From Melampsora larici-populina 98AG31 (taxonomy: Eukaryota > Basidiomycota > Pucciniomycetes > Pucciniales > Melampsoraceae): a DNA stretch of 64,000 nucleotides. Of the stretch, positions 34,853-48,280 are shown piece by piece. A program made the position numbers and the translations under genes. Location: NCBI RefSeq assembly GCF_000204055.1, contig NW_006768816.1:320739-384738 (forward strand). The letters are read 5' to 3'. A model generated the notes under the pieces. That model made no database searches. It was not told where the DNA came from and was given only the letters and a program-made list of their open reading frames with translations. Positions within the stretch are counted from its first letter, which is position 1. Every line of letters starts with the position of its first letter.

Positions 34853-35668
34853 TATGGGTTGGGTAATGTCTTGTATCGAATTTAATTATGGGCTTTGGAT
34901 AAGGTCAAAGGCTTATAGCTTGCGAAGATTAACCACTGCTTCAATGAGGAGAGAAAATAGATATCAGAATGAATCGAGTGCAAGCCGCGAGTTGAGAGTA
35001 ATTCATGTAACCATCGAGTTCATAGATATATATACTGACAACTGACATCACAGATGCACTATGTTCATGAGTTCCATGCGCCGGACTGAGCCCGGATGGC
35101 TGAGATGAAACGTCTTGGACAGAACGCAAAAACGTGGAATACGCAAGCAAACATTGGCGCCTTTGTGTGCACGTATCCCAGCCAAAAGTACTGTTACATA
35201 CATAGCGCAACTTGGGAGATGAGATTGATTCTCTGAGGAATCTTTTTCCGAAGTTCCTGCGGACCCAAGTACCTGAGCTAAGCTGCGTAGTGGAGTGTTG
35301 GACTCCAGAATTCAAGGATGAACATTCACATATCTGAACGGCGTCTGGCTCGTTGTTGAGCTGATGGACTCGATCATAGCTCAAGAAAGGAGGCCTGGGT
35401 TAAACTCAATTAAACTTACATAGAGCAAGGAAGTTCAAACTCAAATCTGAACCGAGTCTGAATTGTTGAGTCTGACTTGTTGTTGAGCTGATAGACTCGA
35501 TACCTCCATAAAGGTGGCGTGGGCTGAACTCAATCAAGCGCACTTAGAGCAACGAAGTTCGAACTATCCCCATCCGTCGTAAGATTAGCCAGCCATCAAC
35601 CTCGCAGACACTGACACTTGGACTGTTTTGGTTGTTAACAATTTGTACCGCACCCAATTCCTTTCGAA
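34853..35668. other. Upstream region of the SUN gene, with a tandem repeat
   Basis: A unit of about 128 bp (ttgttgagctgat-gactcgat ... agagcaa-gaagttc-aact) occurs at about 35352-35442 and again at 35480-35566. A minus-strand frame at 34941-35384 could hold a further 5' exon of the SUN gene, but no splice pair was resolved. Confidence 0.5.
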
Positions 35669-36107
35669 ATGAGTGTTTCTTCCGGTGGCGGGACATCCTA
35701 CAATCATGTACTACGAATTGAATCAAGTGAGGCACCAGCTTCATCCCGCCACAAGAGATCATATGGGGGTGTACTAGAAGCCGAATCAAGTGACGCGTCA
35801 GCGCAGGATTTTCACTCAATCAAATGCCGCAAAGTGGGGAGTATGGTGGGTTCATCATATACTTGAAATCTGGACTTCCTTGAGATGACTAAGTCTCCTA
35901 TCTCTTCAACACTTCTACTAACAAGTCTCATCGAACACCGCCTGATTCAAGGTTGGATGATCAACAATTCATCAATCACCTCATGAATAACGCTGGATTT
36001 GCCGACTCAACAGGAAGATACACAGACGCTGTAGCAATATATCTGCAACTCCTGGATTTGTATACCGCCAACATGTTAAAATGTGAAAGCAAAAACGGTG
36101 TGACCAA
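35669..36107 (+). CDS. Hypothetical protein fragment next to the giant element
   Basis: ATG 35669 opens a Ser-rich frame with two similar motifs (RIESSEAPASS and EAESSDASAQ) to about 35848. A candidate intron (donor gtgggt, end ctaacaag) leads to a second open stretch 'RLDDQQFINHLMNNAGFADS', which runs straight into the left terminus of the giant element at 36108. It may be a gene truncated by that insertion. No domain is recognised, and the splice model is tentative. Confidence 0.35.
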
Positions 36108-36174
36108 CACTGCCAGCATTAAATAGGTTCCCTGGCGGGAAAATGGGTACCCCAGGGGACATCATTTTCCAAAT
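36108..36174 (+). repeat. Left 67-bp terminal inverted repeat
   Basis: Perfect partner of 58283-58349 in inverted orientation. It contains cctggcggg and ccccaggggacatc words, and similarity stops abruptly after 36174. Confidence 0.92.
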
Positions 36175-37490
36175 TTCTTTAGCAGACATGTCTTGGAGAC
36201 ATGGACTAGGCCAGATGTTAAATGCAATGAGAAGCGTGAAACCTTAACAAAGGGAGTACTTCATTAAAAGGAGAGTAAACTACTTTGAAAACAGCGTAAT
36301 TTGAACTACAATATATGCAGCCAAAGTGAAGGTATCTCAGTGAAGGTATCTCAACACCTCCTCAATCTGACTGAGTTCAAAACCTTAACAGAAAGCCTCA
36401 AGCCAATACCCCATACAATTTCCCCTTGTCTACAGTTTGGGGTTACAGAGTGGAGCAGCCTGCGCCACACATTTATAGACATAAGGCAGATATGCACATA
36501 TAGCAAGTCTAAGTGAGTGGTATACCACATTGGGCTGATGCAATGTGATGTGCCCAACGCGGCCACACATCACATTGGCACTGCGAAATCTGTCATTGTC
36601 AGCCAGTATTGCAGTGTGTACTGGCTCACACCAATGTCTTGCACCACAGTGGTACAATGCACACTACATTTCCCTGTGATGACATGGGTTCCATTAGCCC
36701 GTGTTGCGCATAAAGGATGTTGCACACAATACAATCCAACACAATTCCACAACAGGGACACGTGGATCACAATGGATAAATCAATCTGACATTGGCCCAA
36801 GTCTTTTATCAGGGTCACAAAGCAAGCCTCAGATACTCATCTTGAACATGCAGTTCAAAGAATACACGCTCAAGTATCTCTGGACTCTGTGGGGAGCAGG
36901 TTTTTTGAGATCCTTCCCAGCCAGACAAATGCATCATGACTGACATATGATATTATACTTCATTAGCTCAAGCCCTAATAGTGTTCCTGCAAGGTCATTT
37001 TTTAACCAGTCAATAAATACAAGTAGTGGCAAACCAACCAATATCCTCACACCAAAAATAGTACAGATACAGTATATCTTGCTTGGTATCAAAAAATGAA
37101 CATCAACTTGATAGTATCTTCATACTTCAAGTACAGGTTGACCTGTGCCTCCAGATGTGACAAGATAACATGGATTATGGATTCATGAAAATTGTATTCG
37201 TTTAAGCCCATATCACCAGAGCACATAGCAAGGAATCATTTGCTTTCCAGTTGTGATCTATATAAATTCTCAAGCTTGTTGAGAAAACTACTTTACATTT
37301 GCATTTATGACCTCTTTAAGCGTCCTCATCATTTCCAAAACATGATATCTTCTTCAGCACCTCAAACAAGTAGATATAGATGTAGTTTGATTTTCAAAGA
37401 CAAAAGAGACTTTAAAAGAGACCATAAAAAAGTTGTATCAATGACTATCACACTCGAGTACAATTGTAATCAGACTTACCTACGCTACAG
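36175..37490. other. Left subterminal region of the giant element
   Basis: No gene. Between about 36500 and 36780 there are many gttgc, ttgcac, tgtgatg and cacatt words on both strands, resembling the subterminal binding-site arrays of CACTA transposons. Overlapping small frames on both strands here are shadows. Confidence 0.45.
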
Positions 37491-40400
37491 CTAATGGTCA
37501 AGGGAAACCATTGCAATGGTTTTGAGATTCAAGAGGAAATGTATCTTGTTTGGTTCGTAGACAATCCACGCACACTGAGCCTTTATCTCGCTAATATGGG
37601 TCAGTCGAGCTGTGCTGGAAATCTCTAGGCGTAAATTTACCTGCATGTCAGGTAAGTTTATCTTGGCGAAAGGGTCGGGCTTCTCCGATGGCACTGGTGC
37701 AAAGTATCTAACCATGAGCCACGTATCAGACACTGGTGGTCGATTTCCAGTCGGACACCGTTCATGTTTGAATATAGACATGATTTTTCCAAACAAAGTG
37801 GCACCATTTGACCGTGAAACCACGTGAACTACGCTGTTCTTCGGATCACGTTCAAAGGTGGTGTAATGTACTCCTTCGTGGCAAATTCCAGTCTCAAACA
37901 TTGCATGTGACGTAACCGGCGCGAACTCGGCAGCAAGTGTATCAGGTAGATCAGACCATTCATGGGATGCTAGCCAGGTACAGTTTTCTGCATGAAAAGC
38001 ATTCAGGCGCTTCACGAGTTGATGTGAGATCGTATCGTCAAGAGGCTGGGATTTTGATTGATTGGAAGAATCTGGCTCAAAAGGGACTGGATCAAAAATG
38101 TCCTTGAGCTGTTGGACAAGCGGTTTCAAGCTGATCGGGATCTTAGACTCGTCCTCGAGCAAGGCAGCTATATTGCCTGCACGACAAAAGCTCGACAGGA
38201 AAGTAATCTCGAGCTCACCTGTCACACAAAAAAGGTCAGCCATTCTGAGAAGGGGAAGTTCAAGGTACAGCAATTACTTACCTAAGTGATTGTTATGACA
38301 TGCTTTCAAGATTCGACCCATCAATCTTTCAAATGGAAATGACCACCAAGCTCGGACGGGTCCGAACTTGGCAAGGATGTCGGGAAGATGCAGGGCGATA
38401 TGGTGGTTGGGAGCGAAAGAAGAGTCTTTGAAGAGCTCGAGAGAGCTGTGTAGATATGTTTGGAGGTGTTCTCGAAGTCTCGAGATCCGCTCGGAGGTCA
38501 TGCTCCGCTTGAGCGCTAGGTTAGTCAAGCATACCAGGTGACCAAAGTCGTGCAGGAGAGCTGCGTTTGACTGGTCCTCACCAGTCCACTGAGGAATCAA
38601 AATGAGAGGCAACTGTACCGTAAATAGAATCCGCAATTCGTCGGCCTTGAGCGTGGCCGAGCCTTTTCAGCCAAGAGTTGGTAATATACGTTGAAGTGAA
38701 GATGGGCTCTGGATTCGTCGTATGCGTGAGTTGACAATGTCTAGTACATTTGAATCAAATACTACTGGGTTTCTCAGCGGGTGTTTATAGCTACCGTCCC
38801 AGCCGTAGAACATCTGGGCAAGAGGGTCGAAAGAATCATCGCCGGAAGACGTGTCTGATGCTAGAATGGCATCTGCGAGTGGAACCCCGACCTCTTGAGA
38901 CTTATGTTGATATCTGTCACGATTTAGTATCCTAGTTGTTGATGCAGCTACTAGGTTTCTAAGTTGATTGGTCGTCATTGGTGATGGAGGAGGGTCGTTG
39001 TCCACCTCTTCTGACATTGCCCAGAATCTTGTGCAATGCCAAGAGAGGAGGCCGAGTAAGATGTTATGCATCGAGTCGATTACATGATAGTCCGTGACCT
39101 TCCAGTAATCCAGCTCGACCATGACTGAGTATCGAACACCCGAATCTTCAAATATCTTCTGGCGCTCTTTTGCAGTTTCAGCATCTCGAGCAGCAAGTGC
39201 ATGAGCTCGGTGCTCAGCTGAAGTTCTGAGTTTCCATGAGTTAGGATCGATGTTGTCAATCTCGTGTATGGTGATGTGACAAAGGGAACAGAAGCAAGTT
39301 GCACTGTGGTGAGCCATTCCGAGGGCACCCCGTAACGCTGGCAGATCTGCTATAAATGGCAAGACAGCCGCGCGTATCAGACGCCCTTCGGGATGGAGGG
39401 GAGTGCGAGAGAGCCAAATCCCTTCATGCCACAGGGAATTAAGTTGGGTGATAAGAGGACGCATGACCCAGTTGGTCTGCTCGAGAGACGGTGCTTTGGG
39501 ACCAGGTGCAATACCAAAGAGATATATGTTCTCGGGTCGGAATCGGACGTTGAATGGTAAAGTCAAGCACACAAGAACAATAAAGGTAATAGTGGCAGAT
39601 CGTCCACCGGGTTTCTTGCCTAAGGGTTGAATCCCATCCATAAACATTGCAAAGGTAAGATTGCCCGTCTCAGCAGTGTATTGTGTACCATCAGGCCCGC
39701 AAAACTCCTTCCAGATGAGTGACTGATGGATGTCCTGAACAGATGAATCGACGTCGAAAGGCTTTCGGGATTCTGCGAGGGATTTATCGAGAGCTTCTTC
39801 GATGGATGGTCGGCAGATGAAGCGGGCAATCCAGTTGTTCAAGTCTTGAAATGCGAATTTGCGGACGTGTTTCCCATTGGGCAGAAGTAAAGGTTGAGAG
39901 CACATTTGGAAAGCACAATCTTCAGGTGAGTCGTCTGGCGTAAAGACAGGGATTGATGACTCGTCGTAGCTTTCTACACCACCCGGAACACGATCCAACA
40001 TGTGAACACATCTTGGAGGGGTGCTATCGACAGGATATAAAGCGAAGCAAGCCGAACAGCAATTGAAATATACCAGGTTCGGGTCGATTTCCAACCACCT
40101 GTGTACCGTTCTGATATCACGTGGGACTTGGCCAAGCGTGAGAGCTGTCGTGTTGGACATAGGTATCCCAGATGGTTCCCCCGTGATCCCGTGTGATAAA
40201 GTCAACTGAATAACATCCCGTTGGGCCCTTAGTAGCCAAGAAGCTGTGACAAGCGAAGAATGATCGAATACCGCCATGAGACTAGCCACCAAGGACATGT
40301 GAATTACAACCGGAATGTCACCGCGCAAACTGTGTGCTAGGATCCTAGCTTTGTGTGTAAAGAATGATTACATCAGTTCTGCTCTCCAAGTAAAGAACAG

Positions 40401-40846
40401 GACATACCCGATAACGTAGATTACAGAGATGTGAGTGGAAGTGAAAGTATTTTGAAAATATCCTCACTAGTGTCAAATGTGTTGTTGAATGCATTGGGGG
40501 GTTCTCCTTGAGAGGCTGCTCGAAAATTGGAACGCCCAGTTGGCTCCAAATCCATCGGCTCATCCAAAGCCGGAACTTGAATATCTTCTTGATCAAGTCG
40601 AAGATTGGGGCCACGATCAGGGTTTTCGACTGGATCACCCTGAAGATCGACATCCATGAGATCCGGATGACGACTATCCGTTTCGAGACGAGCAAGGACC
40701 TCGGCTCGCTGATCTGCCGATCGATGAATTCCACGAGTGATGCGAGGAATAAGCAGACCAGCCTGCTCGACGCCGTTGACAGGGTGAGTTTCCTTGATAC
40801 ACTTGGAGCATAGACATAGGACGACTGGCTGTTTTCCGTGACTCAT
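37491..40846 (-). pseudogene. Tnp2-type transposase (CACTA/Plavaka-like), interrupted by one TGA
   Basis: Starts at ATG 40846 with a Cys pair (LCLCSKC) and an acidic linker. An intron ends in agctag near 40339. A long exon (to 38667) carries the Tnp2 region: 'TFAMFMDGIQPLGKKPGGRS', 'FRPENIYLFGIAPGPKAPS', 'ALGMAHHSATCFCSLCHI' and 'VIDSMHNILLGLLSW'. The conserved segment LKADELRIL follows in the same frame, but a TGA at 38669-38667 separates them. The frame then continues to 38280, a gtaagt intron follows, and the last exon ends at 37491. The family cuts and pastes DNA at CACT(A/G)-type termini. One point mutation therefore seems to have disabled this copy, unless the stop is bypassed. Confidence 0.85.
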
Positions 40847-41729
40847 GATTTTGGATATGTATATTTGAAGTTGGCGTTGAATTATATATATCAGTGGGAT
40901 GAAGTTGTGAGTAGTAGACGTTAGTCGGAGTACTCACAACTGATAGTAGTAGACGCTAGTCGGAGGAAACAAAGGATATATAGCCCGGTGGAATTAGAAC
41001 TGGCGGGTACTTCGACGTCTTGCTCTTCGGGGCCGGGGAAAAGGACCTATTCAATCTTCCAAGTCTTCGAAGTTTTGGATGATTGTGAGATGTGGAAAAA
41101 TATGTAAGGATTGAATTAGGTGTTTTTTAGATCCAAGACAGAAACTGATGATTTTCTTACCATTGGAATTCCTATTCTAAGATTGGATAAAGCTTTGGTT
41201 GTCCTTTTTGTTTCTGGTGTTGGTTTCGAATAGGATCCCGTGGATTGAATGCTACCAAAGATTCTGAAAAGAACACGTTCAAGAATTAGTTTTAACCTTC
41301 AAGTTTTTAGAAGATGGAGTTGTGTGATAACTCACTAAATAGTTTATGAATCAAAACATTCGATTAAGAAAACAATCCATCAAGACCATGATTATGGTGC
41401 CATTGCATAACGTGGATGATGTATATAGAAAAACATTTGGCGCTTATGTATCATCTTGGCTTAATGTTGCTCAATCCCAGACCCCGCAAAAGGATTGTAG
41501 TGTAATAGTATGGAAATGAGGCGTTGAAAACGCTTCAAGTGTTTTGCATTGCTATAATTCTGGTTGAACAAGTATCTGTCTCATAGTTTGATATTTGGGT
41601 TAAGGCATGGGATACGAAGTTGAACGATGAATCTGGGTATATTGTGATTGATTATCATGTTGATTCAGGCAGCTTACAATCATCATATATAAAATAGACG
41701 TAATGATACGAGAGAGGAACTAAGTACAA
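40847..41729. other. Spacer between transposase and accessory gene
   Basis: Head-to-tail spacer holding the transposase promoter side. A ggag-tagtagacg-tagtcgga word is repeated near 40915 and 40950. No gene seen. Confidence 0.4.
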
Positions 41730-44700
41730 TCAGCGCTCAAGTGAGATGTGCGCCGCTAGATTCTTTTTGACCGTGCCCAGGATACGTTGCTCAACAACTT
41801 CCAGTGCTTCACGCCGACCAGGAACTGCATCCAGCCATGTTGGACAATAGCAATCAATACAGAGCCGCTTCGGTGCCTGCTTTTTGCTGATTGGATTATT
41901 GGAATCGCGCTGCCGAATTCTGGGCTGGTTACCGGGGGAACCCTTGACTGGATTCTTCCTTTCTCGGGCGGCATCTATATCGTCAAATATTTTATCAAGC
42001 TGAGGGTTTCGCCAAGGTAATCTTCGAATCTTGCAAAGCTTCCTTTCCGCATCCTCGTCGGCCTCCGGATCTGTTTCATCATCACTGCAGCAGACCTGGA
42101 CAACTGCAGTGAGGGTCCAGAGATTTTCACGGGCCATAACGTAGTTGCTTCGTCCTTCTCGGACCTGGTAGATTTTCGAAATAAGATATGTTTAGACGTC
42201 TTCTTGTTTTGCGAAGATACATCAAACAACCTCAACTCACGTTGCTGATTCGGTTATATTGCATTTTTGCTCTATATGTTTCTTGCTGTCGATTTTGAGA
42301 CCAAGTTCGGTGTTTGCGATATCTGAAAATGATAATGAAGTTTAATGTCAGTATTCAATCACTATGGCCAAAGGTTAGAAGCTTACTTTCGACGCCAGGT
42401 ATCATTCATATGGTTCACGATCATGGGGTATATTGTATTGGCTTCGGCGACGGACTTCGATACACCAGAATACTCGCCTGATCGAACTAGTTTGAGAAAG
42501 ATGGCAGTTGCAACTTTGCAGAGATGTGCATTGTCATCTGAATTCATAGGCTGCTCCCATTCCGGTCGAAATCTCTTGACACCGGCTTGTGACAAAGTGT
42601 TTTGGATGATTTTGACGGAATTGGGACTCTCATCTGTCACTACCAGTCCACTCCCATAGACTCCCTCATCGGCATCTTCCTCATCGGCGGGTCCTGCCTC
42701 AAGTAAGCCGTAAATTGTGGTTTCTGTCCTCCACAAACGCCTTTCAGCGGGTGTAGCACCATTTAGAGGTATTTTGTTTTCTGGTTTCAAGCCGAGGAGA
42801 AATCGAATAAGCTTGCGGATATACATCTGGAAAGGATATACGTTGCACAGTGGTTAGTGAGGTCACGAGATGATAATGAACGAAATGAAGCTTACTCTCT
42901 GTGGAGAAGATCTGGGTGATGGAGTTCCACCGGTACTTTCTTCGCCATCGCTATTTTGTCTGGAGCTTGACAAATTCCTGGGAGTTGATCTGGATGTGCC
43001 ACTTTGACGGCCCACATAGTGTTTCAAGAGATCATTCATGGAACTGAATTCGGAGGTCAAACGACGTATATCTTGCGTGTTGGAAGAGGAGATGTTGTTC
43101 AAAGAAAACACGTGTTTTTTCATACTTCGCAACTCATTTCTGATTGCGGAAAGTGCCACATCATCGGAAGATCCTGAGGGGCCTGGTGCAGTTGTTGTTG
43201 CTCGCTGAGTTCGGGAGGAATCATCACCCAGGAGATCTCTCTCATTCCAAGCACCAAGAATTTCAGCTTCACCTTCTTCAAGTTCTTGCTCCATGTCGGA
43301 AATAGAATCCTGGTTAACCGCCCGTGCTTTCCCTTTGGACTTTGATGAAGTTCGAGGGTTCGACACTTCCTCCATCTCCTCATCATCATCATCATTTTCG
43401 TCTCTACCAGGCGCCCAGTCATCGTCCTGTAAGTCATCAACACCATTTCCGTCATCTGAGTCTAAATTCTCGTTCTGTCGTCGGCGGAGATTTGGGTGAC
43501 TCGAATTCACGGAAGTCTTTTGGGGTTTGGTGGCAGGAACTCGAAGTTGCAAGGGATTCCCTGACTTTGGTGTGATCTTCACGCGTAGGCTCTTGGAAGG
43601 TCCTCCACGCCCTTGTACGAGTGAACCTCCGCGAGAGCCCCTTCGAACGATGTCGGAACCCCGGCGATGGCTGCCACGTCGATTGGATTTCTTTGGGAGA
43701 ACTGGCCTGTCGGAATCGCTATCATCCTCAGAAGACTTGTGGGTGAGTGCAGATTTTTTTTTTCGAGGACTAATTCGAAGTTTCATGATTGGAATGTCGT
43801 CATCATCATCATCGGACCCGGAACTCCTGGTGTGTTTGTGCGGAGGTAATATCGAGCTTGCTTTCTGCTTCTGAGATGGACCTGCCGTCCCGGAGGTGGA
43901 ATTCTGATCTGAATTCGATGCACGACGAGTAACTCGTGGCCGGAGGCGGCGATCTAAGATGGGTCCAAGACTGTCCCTTTCTTCTTCAGAGCTTGCCTCA
44001 GACGCAGGGTGAAGAAATCCAGCGCGTTCGGTTCGAGTCGGACCTGCCTGACGCGAATTAGTCTTCCTCGTGACGCCAGCGCCAGTGGGAAGATGAGTCG
44101 AAGTGATTTGAGAGTCCTGATTGGTGATTTGTGGCTGAAAATCGCATTCGATAGAAGGACCAGCCCCGGAACCTCGCAATATATGCCCGTGATTCTCTTC
44201 AACTTCGTCGCCAAAGGGATCATTGGAAGTCCACTGCTTCAAAATGCGGAGCGCTTCTTCCTCTTCCTGAGTGGGCGGATTCCCGTCTATCATGTCAGTT
44301 TCTTCATCGACGTTTTGAAGTGTCTGGCGGTTTGTAGCTGTACCCCGACATTTAGACCTCGTAAGCTTGTCTGAGCTCCAAGTAAAAACATCAAGATTGG
44401 TAAAATGAGAAAGACTTACAGTTTGATATTTGCACTTGGTCTGTAGATCTTGAGGGTTGATGTGAAAGGTTTGGCTGCTTTCGGGGTCTTCTTGATCATG
44501 AACCGTTTCGTATGTCAATTTCTTCCACTTCATCCTCAAGTGGTTGATTGTTTTTTTTTCGGGCCTTCACAGGGTTACAGTTCTTGTGGTAGAGTCTGGA
44601 GATTTGGTCGTTACTGAGGGTGCATCCAGTAACGTCCACTCCTACGGCAGTTAACGCGTCCACCATCACGTTCCTGTTGAGTTCGGTAGCGCCTGCACCT

Positions 44701-44968
44701 TCAAACCAGCAACATAGAGGTTGAGCACAACATGCCTGAAAGGGGAAAGAGACTCCGTCTACGTACCATTTGAATCTCCTGAAAAGCCTGTACCAGACAG
44801 TCTTCGTTTCCCACCAGCAACAACACTCGTCCCTTGAAAAAAGGATCTCGTTAGCACCTTATTGCTACGGGGCTATGAGAGGGCTCGACGGACGCACCAT
44901 TGCGAGTAGGATGTTCGTTGGCTTCGGCAGTGGAGGCCCTTCTTCTGGATTCACCTCGTGTCTCAGGC
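41730..44968 (-). CDS. Multi-exon accessory protein candidate (second transposon gene)
   Basis: Clear 3' exons are 44400-ish to 42896, 42826-42387, 42322-42241 and 42164-41730, all joining in frame (gtaagc, gtaagc, gtgagt donors). Further short exons lead back to an ATG at 44968 and encode 'ATELNRNVMVDALTAVGVDV' and 'LSNDQISRLYHKN'. The long middle is acidic and Ser/Arg-rich, with runs of Asp and Glu, several basic clusters and a helical segment near its end. The C-terminal exons contain 'MYIRKLIRFLLGLK', 'VREGRSNYVMARENLWTL' and a Cys-x2-Cys-x-Cys (LCIDCYC). I know no named domain. The position beside the transposase on the same strand suggests the TnpA-like DNA-binding partner, which is inference. 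Exons between 44540 and 44400 are tentative. Confidence 0.6.
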
Positions 44969-46290
44969 ATGAAATCTGGAAAGTCGAAGTAATCACAAAG
45001 TAGATCAGTATATGGTTGAACTTGAAGGACACTCTGACGACTGCGTTGGAGACACACCAAGAGAACCTCTGAAAAATGTTGAGAAAGCTTTGAAAGTTTT
45101 AATTGAGCGAAAAGGATGCCGATTTCTACGGGATCTTATGAAGGTATCAGGGAGGTAAAATAATTAATTTTTGGAAAAAGAATCTGAAGCAATGAATGAA
45201 GTTATCCAAAAGGTTGGATGATGAAAGCGAGACGGATATGGATTCAAGACTTTCGAAAAAGTAGGAAATTAAGTGTATATATATTAATGGAATAGAAAAT
45301 AGGTGGAAAGATATAGAATTAAGGGAAGATATAAAATCAAGTGTAAAGACAATTAGTGGATAGGAGTAAGTGAAATAAAGATAAAAATGCAAAAAAAGAA
45401 GAGAGTCTAACAAAACAGACTGTGAGCGTGGAGCGTGCAGAAAGGAAGGGAATTTAGCAGGGTATAATAAGGAAGACTTCTTACCCAGTCGATGATTTAT
45501 TTGGAACCTTTTTACTTACAGAAACGTTGCCTTTGAGTATATAGTATGGTACCGCGCCTTTCAACATCGCGCCTGCTCGGCTGCGCTTGTCTTCTCTGAA
45601 GTGGGTGGATGCGCAGGAAATGTCCACGGCTGAGGGATGAGGGTCAGTAGGTGAGCGTTATCTTGGGGTTGAATGCTGAGAGCTTACCGGTTTGCTAGAG
45701 CTCAGCCTCTGAGCTCAGAGGAAAAAGGGAGAAATAAAGCCTCTCAGTTCGATCAAACAACTCAGGTGGAGGGCGAACGGAAAGACCGGATTGCATGTAT
45801 CTTCATGTAAGTATGCAGAAACGTTTGGCGATCATATAATTAAGAGGTTCAAAGAACCAGTAAAAGAAAGAGAAAATAAATTCTCAAAGTCGACATTGGA
45901 GTAAGTGGCAGTAGTGCAGAGGTAACTATAACAGAGTCTTGTGTTCTAAGTGCTTTGATTGTGGTGAGGAATGGGAGCGGACCAAAAAACATTCGTACCA
46001 TCAGGCTGAAGGTTCCAAAAAAAACCGGAGGAATAAAGAAAATTGCAATTCTACACACCTTGAGACGGTACCTCAGAGGACAGATTGATTACATGACATG
46101 TTTGTACAAGTCAAGTGAAAAAACATGATTTAAGAAGGATACGACTTGTCCAAAGAGGAGTTTTAAATCTTGGGCAAAACAAAATAACCGTAGTGGGAGC
46201 AAGTAGTACAATTACGGAATAAGAAAAAAAATTCAACAATAAAAAAAGGCTAAGCTGAAAACGAGATATTAACGGTACACATGAACAAAT
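44969..46290. other. Spacer, AT-rich, no supported gene
   Basis: Upstream of the accessory gene. Frames at 45147-45413 and 45849-46058 (minus) are low-complexity Phe/Leu/Ser stretches without motifs. A cagcctctgagctcagagg inverted word lies near 45704. Confidence 0.4.
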
Positions 46291-47205
46291 TCATTTGGCT
46301 GATCTCTTCCTTAGACTCTTGGCTTTATGAGATGAATTTGGGTTGTTTAACTTGCTCATCTTAATGTCGAACTCTTGGCCATAACACTTCACCACCTCCT
46401 TCTTGTATAATTTCCACTCCTCGTCCGTTTTGCCTTCTTTCATTTTCAGGAGACCGTCGATTCGCTTGACCAATGCTGCACTGATCTGTAAAGAACAGCC
46501 GAATCGAGTGATCGGAGATGATTTTGGATGAATGGGTGCCCATCCTTCGTCATAAGTCGTAGATGTCTAGCATTCGAGCCTGATCGGCGAGAAGTGCGCT
46601 CCGGGTTTTCCCAGTCTGTTGACTGACAGCCGTTACACCTGATTTGATAGGACGGAAAAGCGTGAGCATGAGGCCATTGAGGTGACAAAAAGACCGCATT
46701 CAAAATTGAAAGCGTACCAATCTTTCGTCCTTTATCTGAGCCAGGGCGAAAACCCGCTGCCCTCATTTCACCGCAGTCTTTCAACCCTTGCATTGAACTA
46801 TTAACCTTTACGGTTGAACGAGCCAAAGTATGCTGATAAATACTTTTGATGACGAAATTCATTTCCGTTTTCTTCTCTCGTGACACATGAAGAATGAATG
46901 CAGAATTCCACCTTTTTCAATTTTGTTTGTCCTTCAGGTCAATCATTTTTCACTTGGGAAAAGATCCGCATCCGGGGCAGTTTAGGGAGAGCATCCTCTG
47001 CATGCTTTTTCAGAAAGTAAATTCGACAATCCGGAGGTACTCCAAATCGGCGACTCAGCTCCTTTCTCAGGGATGCGTATGCAATGGTCCTAAGTTCGTC
47101 TCGACCGGAATGATTGGGTGCCTTTCGTTTGGGTCGGTCACGGACTTGGGCGCTACTTCTCTTTTGGCTGTAGTTACGACTGCTAGAGGAGCGTTTTTTT
47201 GGCAT
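46291..47205 (-). CDS. Small Lys/Arg-rich protein of unknown function
   Basis: ATG 47205 opens a very basic N-terminus (PKKRSSSSRNYSQKRSSAQ) with a nuclear-signal character, followed by 'AYASLRKELSRRFGVPP'. After a short intron (donor gtgaaa) the frame continues with 'MNFVIKSIYQHTLARSTVKV', then less certain exons. The last exon ends 'LKMKEGKTDEEWKLYKKEVV', then a basic tail, with the stop at 46291. Middle exon limits (46700-46480) are tentative. No domain is recognised. It lies inside the candidate giant element on the same strand as the transposase. Confidence 0.45.
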
Positions 47206-47833
47206 GGCCTAAAAGCAAAGATGACACGTCAGCTTCGAACAAGAGAGTAGGACAATGGCACGAAAGAATTTAGCGTACAATATGTATTCCGTGAACGACT
47301 GAGTTGGAGTGAAACCAGCACTGGGACGTAGAGAAACAACTGGGGAGTGTCAGTTTAGGAGATAAAACAGAGCAAGAACGAAATCAAGACGTTGGGTGAC
47401 GTCCCACATGAGGAATCTCAACCCAGATATCTCGGATTACACTCTTGATCCGTTACACCCGGGGCAACATGAGAAGCACTTACGAACCTTGAGGTAGCAA
47501 AAGCCTGGCTGCCAGTTAGCCAAAAGGATGGAGTGAGATAGTGACGTGGGAAATAGAATAGCACAGGAGTTGTCAATCTCGAAAACTGACGCGGAGGGAA
47601 TCTTTTTTGAGTAGAGGGAAAGGGAACACGAACTATGTGAAAACGAGTGGATAATGAATTGCGGTGTTGATGGGTGTTGATGGATGTTGATGTTGCAGTG
47701 GGCGAAACGAGGCGATTTTGGATGCGAAACACTCAAACAAGCCGATATTTGAATGTGGTGAGGTTTGAGCTCAGATGCGCAAAAGCTTTTGGAAATCGAG
47801 GAAACCGCGGATTGCTTTGGACCTTGACCTAAA

Positions 47834-47942
47834 AACCTGCTTGCTTTCGAGTCTCGTGTACAGCGGATCGGATGTTTAGGCCGGGTTTAGTAACCAAGCA
47901 ACATCCGATCCGCTGTACACCAGACTGGAAAGCAAGCAGGTT
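47834..47942. repeat. Long hairpin, 43-bp arms with two mismatches
   Basis: The arm at 47834-47876 and the reverse complement of 47900-47942 agree except at two positions; the loop is 23 nt. The core word gtacagcggatcggatgtt is exact on both arms. It lies between the minus-strand and plus-strand gene blocks of the giant element. Confidence 0.9.
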
Positions 47943-48280
47943 ACTAGAACGAGAAAAACGGAGGTCTCGGAATCATTGAACCTTTGTTTTTCAAGTGTAG
48001 TACATACTTTCAACACTTGAGCTTTCAAAACTTGAAAGCAGGGGATGGAAAGCAGAGAACCCGACTCAAGCACTTTTTAAGTAGTAAGGAGTACAGTACA
48101 GGCAATTGAGCAATACAATACGGTTTTTCACATGTCAATTCATTGGAAACGGGACACTGGTACCACCTAGTATTACATATGTAGTAGTAAGGCTAAGACT
48201 CACTCTACTACTCTATGCCCACTATCCCCACCTCCGATTCAATTTTTTTTTGGAACACCTCATACATAATCTCATTTGGA

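Noticed and set aside
43293..44374. Plus-strand frames of up to 121 codons opposite the accessory-protein gene
   Set aside because: Shadows of the long, compositionally biased minus-strand exon.
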